NCBI GenBank assembly: GCA_027533425.1
Contig: JAPZUD010000005.1
Coordinates: 372,001 to 436,000 of the forward strand
Length of the DNA: 64,000 nucleotides
Direction: 5' to 3'
Source of the DNA: Beijerinckiaceae bacterium
Lineage (GTDB): Bacteria > Pseudomonadota > Alphaproteobacteria > Rhizobiales > Beijerinckiaceae
Positions 62,261 to 64,000 of this stretch are shown one piece after another; position 1 is the first letter of the stretch, and every line of letters starts with the position of its first letter. The notes below the pieces were generated by a model, which was not told where the DNA came from, made no database searches, and saw only the letters and a program-made list of their open reading frames with translations. The translations under genes and the position numbers were made by a program.

Positions 62261-63550
62261 TCAGGCGCGGATGCGCTCCACATTCGCGCCGCACCGCGAG
62301 AGCTTGGCCTCAAGCGATTCAAACCCGCGATCGAGGTGATAAACCCGGTTGATCATCGTCTCGCCTTCAGCCGCGAGGGCGGCGATCACCAGGCTGACCG
62401 AGGCGCGGAGATCGGTCGCCATGACCGGCGCGCCTTTCAGCATCGGCATGCCCTCGACAATCGCCACATCTCCGTCGAGCCGGATCCGCGCCCCGAAACG
62501 GGCGAGTTCCTGCACATGCATGAACCGGTTCTCGAAAATCGTCTCGGTAATGCGCGACGTGCCCTCTGCGCGCGTCATGAGAGCCATGAATTGCGCCTGC
62601 AGATCGGTGGGAAAACCCGGGAAGGCTTCCGTCGTCACGTCGACCGGCTGGATGCCATGGCCGTTGCGACGCACCCGGATGCCCTCGTTGGTGGCGATGA
62701 TCTCCGCCCCGGCCTGTTCCAGCTTGTCGAGGGCCGCCTGCAGGTGGTGCGGAGCTATACCTTCCAGCATGACATCGCCGCCGGCCATCGCCGCCGCAAA
62801 AGCATAGGTTCCCGCCTCGATCCGGTCCGGGAGGACGCGATGGGTGGCACCGTGAAGATTGGCCACGCCCTCGACTTCCAGTTCCGCGGTGCCGATGCCC
62901 TTGATGCGCGCGCCCATCTTGACAAGGCATTCAGCGAGATCGGTCACCTCCGGTTCGCGGGCAGCATTGCGGATCAACGTGGTGCCCCGCGCCAGAACTG
63001 CGGCCATGAGGGCCGTGTGGGTGCCGCCGACCGTGACCTTCGGGAAATCGATCTCTCCGCCGGTCAGGCCTTTCGGCGCACGGGCGATGACATAGCCGGC
63101 ATCGATCTCGATCGAGGCGCCGAGCTTCTCGAGCGCCATAAGCAGGAGGTCGACCGGCCGGGTTCCGATGGCGCAGCCGCCCGGCAGGGAGACCTTGGCC
63201 TCGCCCATCCGGGCCAGCAGCGGCGCGACCACCCAGAAGCTCGCGCGCATCTGCGAGACCAGTTCATAGGGTGCAACCGTATCGACAATGGTCGCGGCGG
63301 AAAGGCGGACAACCTCGCCATCCTCGCCTGTCTCGCCGACGCGCTTGCCCGCCACGGTGACATCAACGCCGTGATTGCCGAGGATCCGTTTCAGCATGCG
63401 CACGTCTGACAGGCGGGGAACGTTCTCGAGAACGAGGGTGCCCGGCGTCAGCAGGCTCGCGATCATCAGCGGCAGGGCGGCGTTCTTGGCGCCGGAAATC
63501 GGAATGCTGCCGCGAAGCGGGTTGCCGCCGATGATCTTGATGCGATCCAT
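62261..63550 (-). CDS. murA: UDP-N-acetylglucosamine 1-carboxyvinyltransferase
   Basis: 429 residues; first committed step of peptidoglycan precursor synthesis. [29 protein letters not shown] at the N-terminus, the catalytic cysteine in [12 protein letters not shown] (the fosfomycin target) and [31 protein letters not shown] are typical. The active-site Cys is present, so the classical fosfomycin-sensitive form is expected. Confidence 0.96.
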   Translation of the reverse strand: MDRIKIIGGNPLRGSIPISGAKNAALPLMIASLLTPGTLVLENVPRLSDVRMLKRILGNHGVDVTVAGKRVGETGEDGEVVRLSAATIVDTVAPYELVSQMRASFWVVAPLLARMGEAKVSLPGGCAIGTRPVDLLLMALEKLGASIEIDAGYVIARAPKGLTGGEIDFPKVTVGGTHTALMAAVLARGTTLIRNAAREPEVTDLAECLVKMGARIKGIGTAELEVEGVANLHGATHRVLPDRIEAGTYAFAAAMAGGDVMLEGIAPHHLQAALDKLEQAGAEIIATNEGIRVRRNGHGIQPVDVTTEAFPGFPTDLQAQFMALMTRAEGTSRITETIFENRFMHVQELARFGARIRLDGDVAIVEGMPMLKGAPVMATDLRASVSLVIAALAAEGETMINRVYHLDRGFESLEAKLSRCGANVERIRA

Positions 63551-63637
63551 GGATGATCTCGCTCTTTGGCCGTTCCGTCCGGACCGGCGGGATTAGCGCG
63601 GTGCTTTGCCATGCCGGAGCCGGCAAGGCAAACGGGT

Positions 63638-63796
63638 TCAACGCGGGGGTTCGGGCGTGCCCGGGCTTTGTGGCGGTTTCTCGGCGGGTGCGGTTTGGGA
63701 GCGCTGCCTCGCCTGCTGCTTGCGCCGCTGGAGATTGGCGCGCAACGCATCCGCGAGGCGCGTCCTCCGATCCGGATCGGGCGGTTTCGTGCTCAT
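63638..63796 (-). CDS. Small basic protein upstream of murA
   Basis: 52 residues from the ATG at 63796 to a TGA at 63638. The core RLADALRANLQRRKQQARQR is a strongly basic helix, and the C-terminus is Pro-rich. Similar short ORFs occur just before murA in many alphaproteobacteria, which is why I call it real. Function unknown. It sits 87 bases before murA on the same strand. Confidence 0.7.
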   Translation of the reverse strand: MSTKPPDPDRRTRLADALRANLQRRKQQARQRSQTAPAEKPPQSPGTPEPPR

Positions 63797-63840
63797 TTCG
63801 GCTCCGATGGCAGGACAGACCTATTGTCGCAATGGCAGAA

Positions 63841-63869
63841 TTGCTTCATGCCTCTAACTGGCAATATAT
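63841..63869 (+). promoter_or_regulatory. Candidate hemA promoter
   Basis: TTGCTT (63841-63846), 17-base spacer, ATATAT (63864-63869), 65 bases before the hemA ATG. A hairpin GGTGCG-GTTT-CGCACC (63888-63903) lies in the resulting leader. Confidence 0.45.
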
Positions 63870-63933
63870 GGCAAAACCAGCATCTATGGTGCGGTTTCGC
63901 ACCGATCGGCCCAGTCAAGACGGGAAAAGGCGG

Positions 63934-64000
63934 ATGTTCGACTACCGGAAAGCGTTCGAAGCGGTCACGGCAGGCCTGAAGGCCGAGAACCGCTATCGCG
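63934..64000 (+). CDS. hemA: 5-aminolevulinate synthase, N-terminal fragment
   Basis: Only 22 codons are inside the window: MFDYRKAFEAVTAGLKAENR then Tyr-Arg. The pattern (M-x-DY-x(4)-F ... L-x(3)-x-RYR) matches the start of alphaproteobacterial ALA synthases, which join glycine and succinyl-CoA as the first step of heme synthesis. AAGG is close upstream of the ATG. The call depends on this short stretch. Confidence 0.65.
   Translation, partial: MFDYRKAFEAVTAGLKAENRYR

Noticed and set aside
1-64000. Mobile elements, prophage, CRISPR arrays, rRNA
   Set aside because: No transposase or integrase ORF, no regularly spaced repeats, and no rRNA-like stretch were seen on either strand.

Overview
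The window is GC-rich, gene-dense chromosomal DNA from an alphaproteobacterium, most likely of the order Hyphomicrobiales (Rhizobiales). This is inferred from gene content: a TIGR02300-family protein next to tRNA-Ala and aroA-cmk; a murA / hisD / UPF0262 / low-molecular-weight phosphatase neighbourhood; a 5-aminolevulinate synthase start; a HemP-HmuTUV heme locus with an Irr-type box; and a cysI operon with DUF2849 and DUF934 genes. I see no transposase, phage gene, CRISPR array or rRNA. One tRNA gene is present.

Layout. 1-750: an XRE/cupin regulator with a large dyad over its start codon, then a GNAT gene cut by the window edge. 757-4068 (minus): aroA-cmk followed by an iodotyrosine-deiodinase-like nitroreductase and a rhomboid protease. 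4263-4855: TIGR02300 protein and tRNA-Ala(GGC). 4906-6482: an MhqD-like esterase and MhqO-like dioxygenase pair. 6666-10711: a chemoreceptor, a sterol-desaturase-family hydroxylase and a FemAB/CelD-like acyltransferase. 10718-19140: a DapA-like / RraA-like / atypical SDR gene set, divergent from a five-gene dipeptide-type ABC importer. 19145-27814: a complete heme uptake and use locus (HutX, IsdG/HmoA-like monooxygenase, TonB, receptor, HemP, HmuTUV), with an amidase at its end. 27811-35770: an Rrf2 regulator and the sulfate assimilation operon DUF2849-cysI-DUF934-cysH-cysD-cysN-small ORF-cysG. 35856-38699: an Lrp regulator, ilvD and a GGCT-like protein. 38718-47499 (minus): pccB-pccA-DUF1284-bioY-mutA-mutB, the route from propionyl-CoA to succinyl-CoA plus a biotin importer. 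47585-50779: a phytase-like esterase and two valine-degradation enzymes. 50902-55070: rhodanese, FtrA regulator, M20 peptidase, SelO. 55086-59299: 8-oxoguanine-deaminase-like amidohydrolase with a SulP transporter, and AnmK. 59301-64000: phosphatase, UPF0262, HisD, a duplicated cysteine-rich secreted protein, MurA, a 52-residue basic protein and the start of hemA.

How the parts fit. Several modules converge: valine breakdown (isobutyryl-CoA dehydrogenase, MmsB) makes propionyl-CoA, which PccAB and MutAB convert to succinyl-CoA, and succinyl-CoA is a substrate of the ALA synthase at the right edge. BioY would supply the biotin that PccA needs. The sulfate operon makes sulfide and the siroheme for its own CysI.

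Items I would follow first: the 41-codon ORF locked between cysN and cysG by two stop/start overlaps; the membrane-type extension on CysN; a perfect TGTTCG-N6-CGAACA dyad in the cys promoter; an SDR without its catalytic Tyr and Lys inside an uncharacterised catabolic gene set with a possible sigma-54 promoter; two candidate iron/heme operators before hemP; and the internally duplicated Cys-rich exported protein inserted between murA and hisD. All functional calls rest on reading the sequence. No database search was run.
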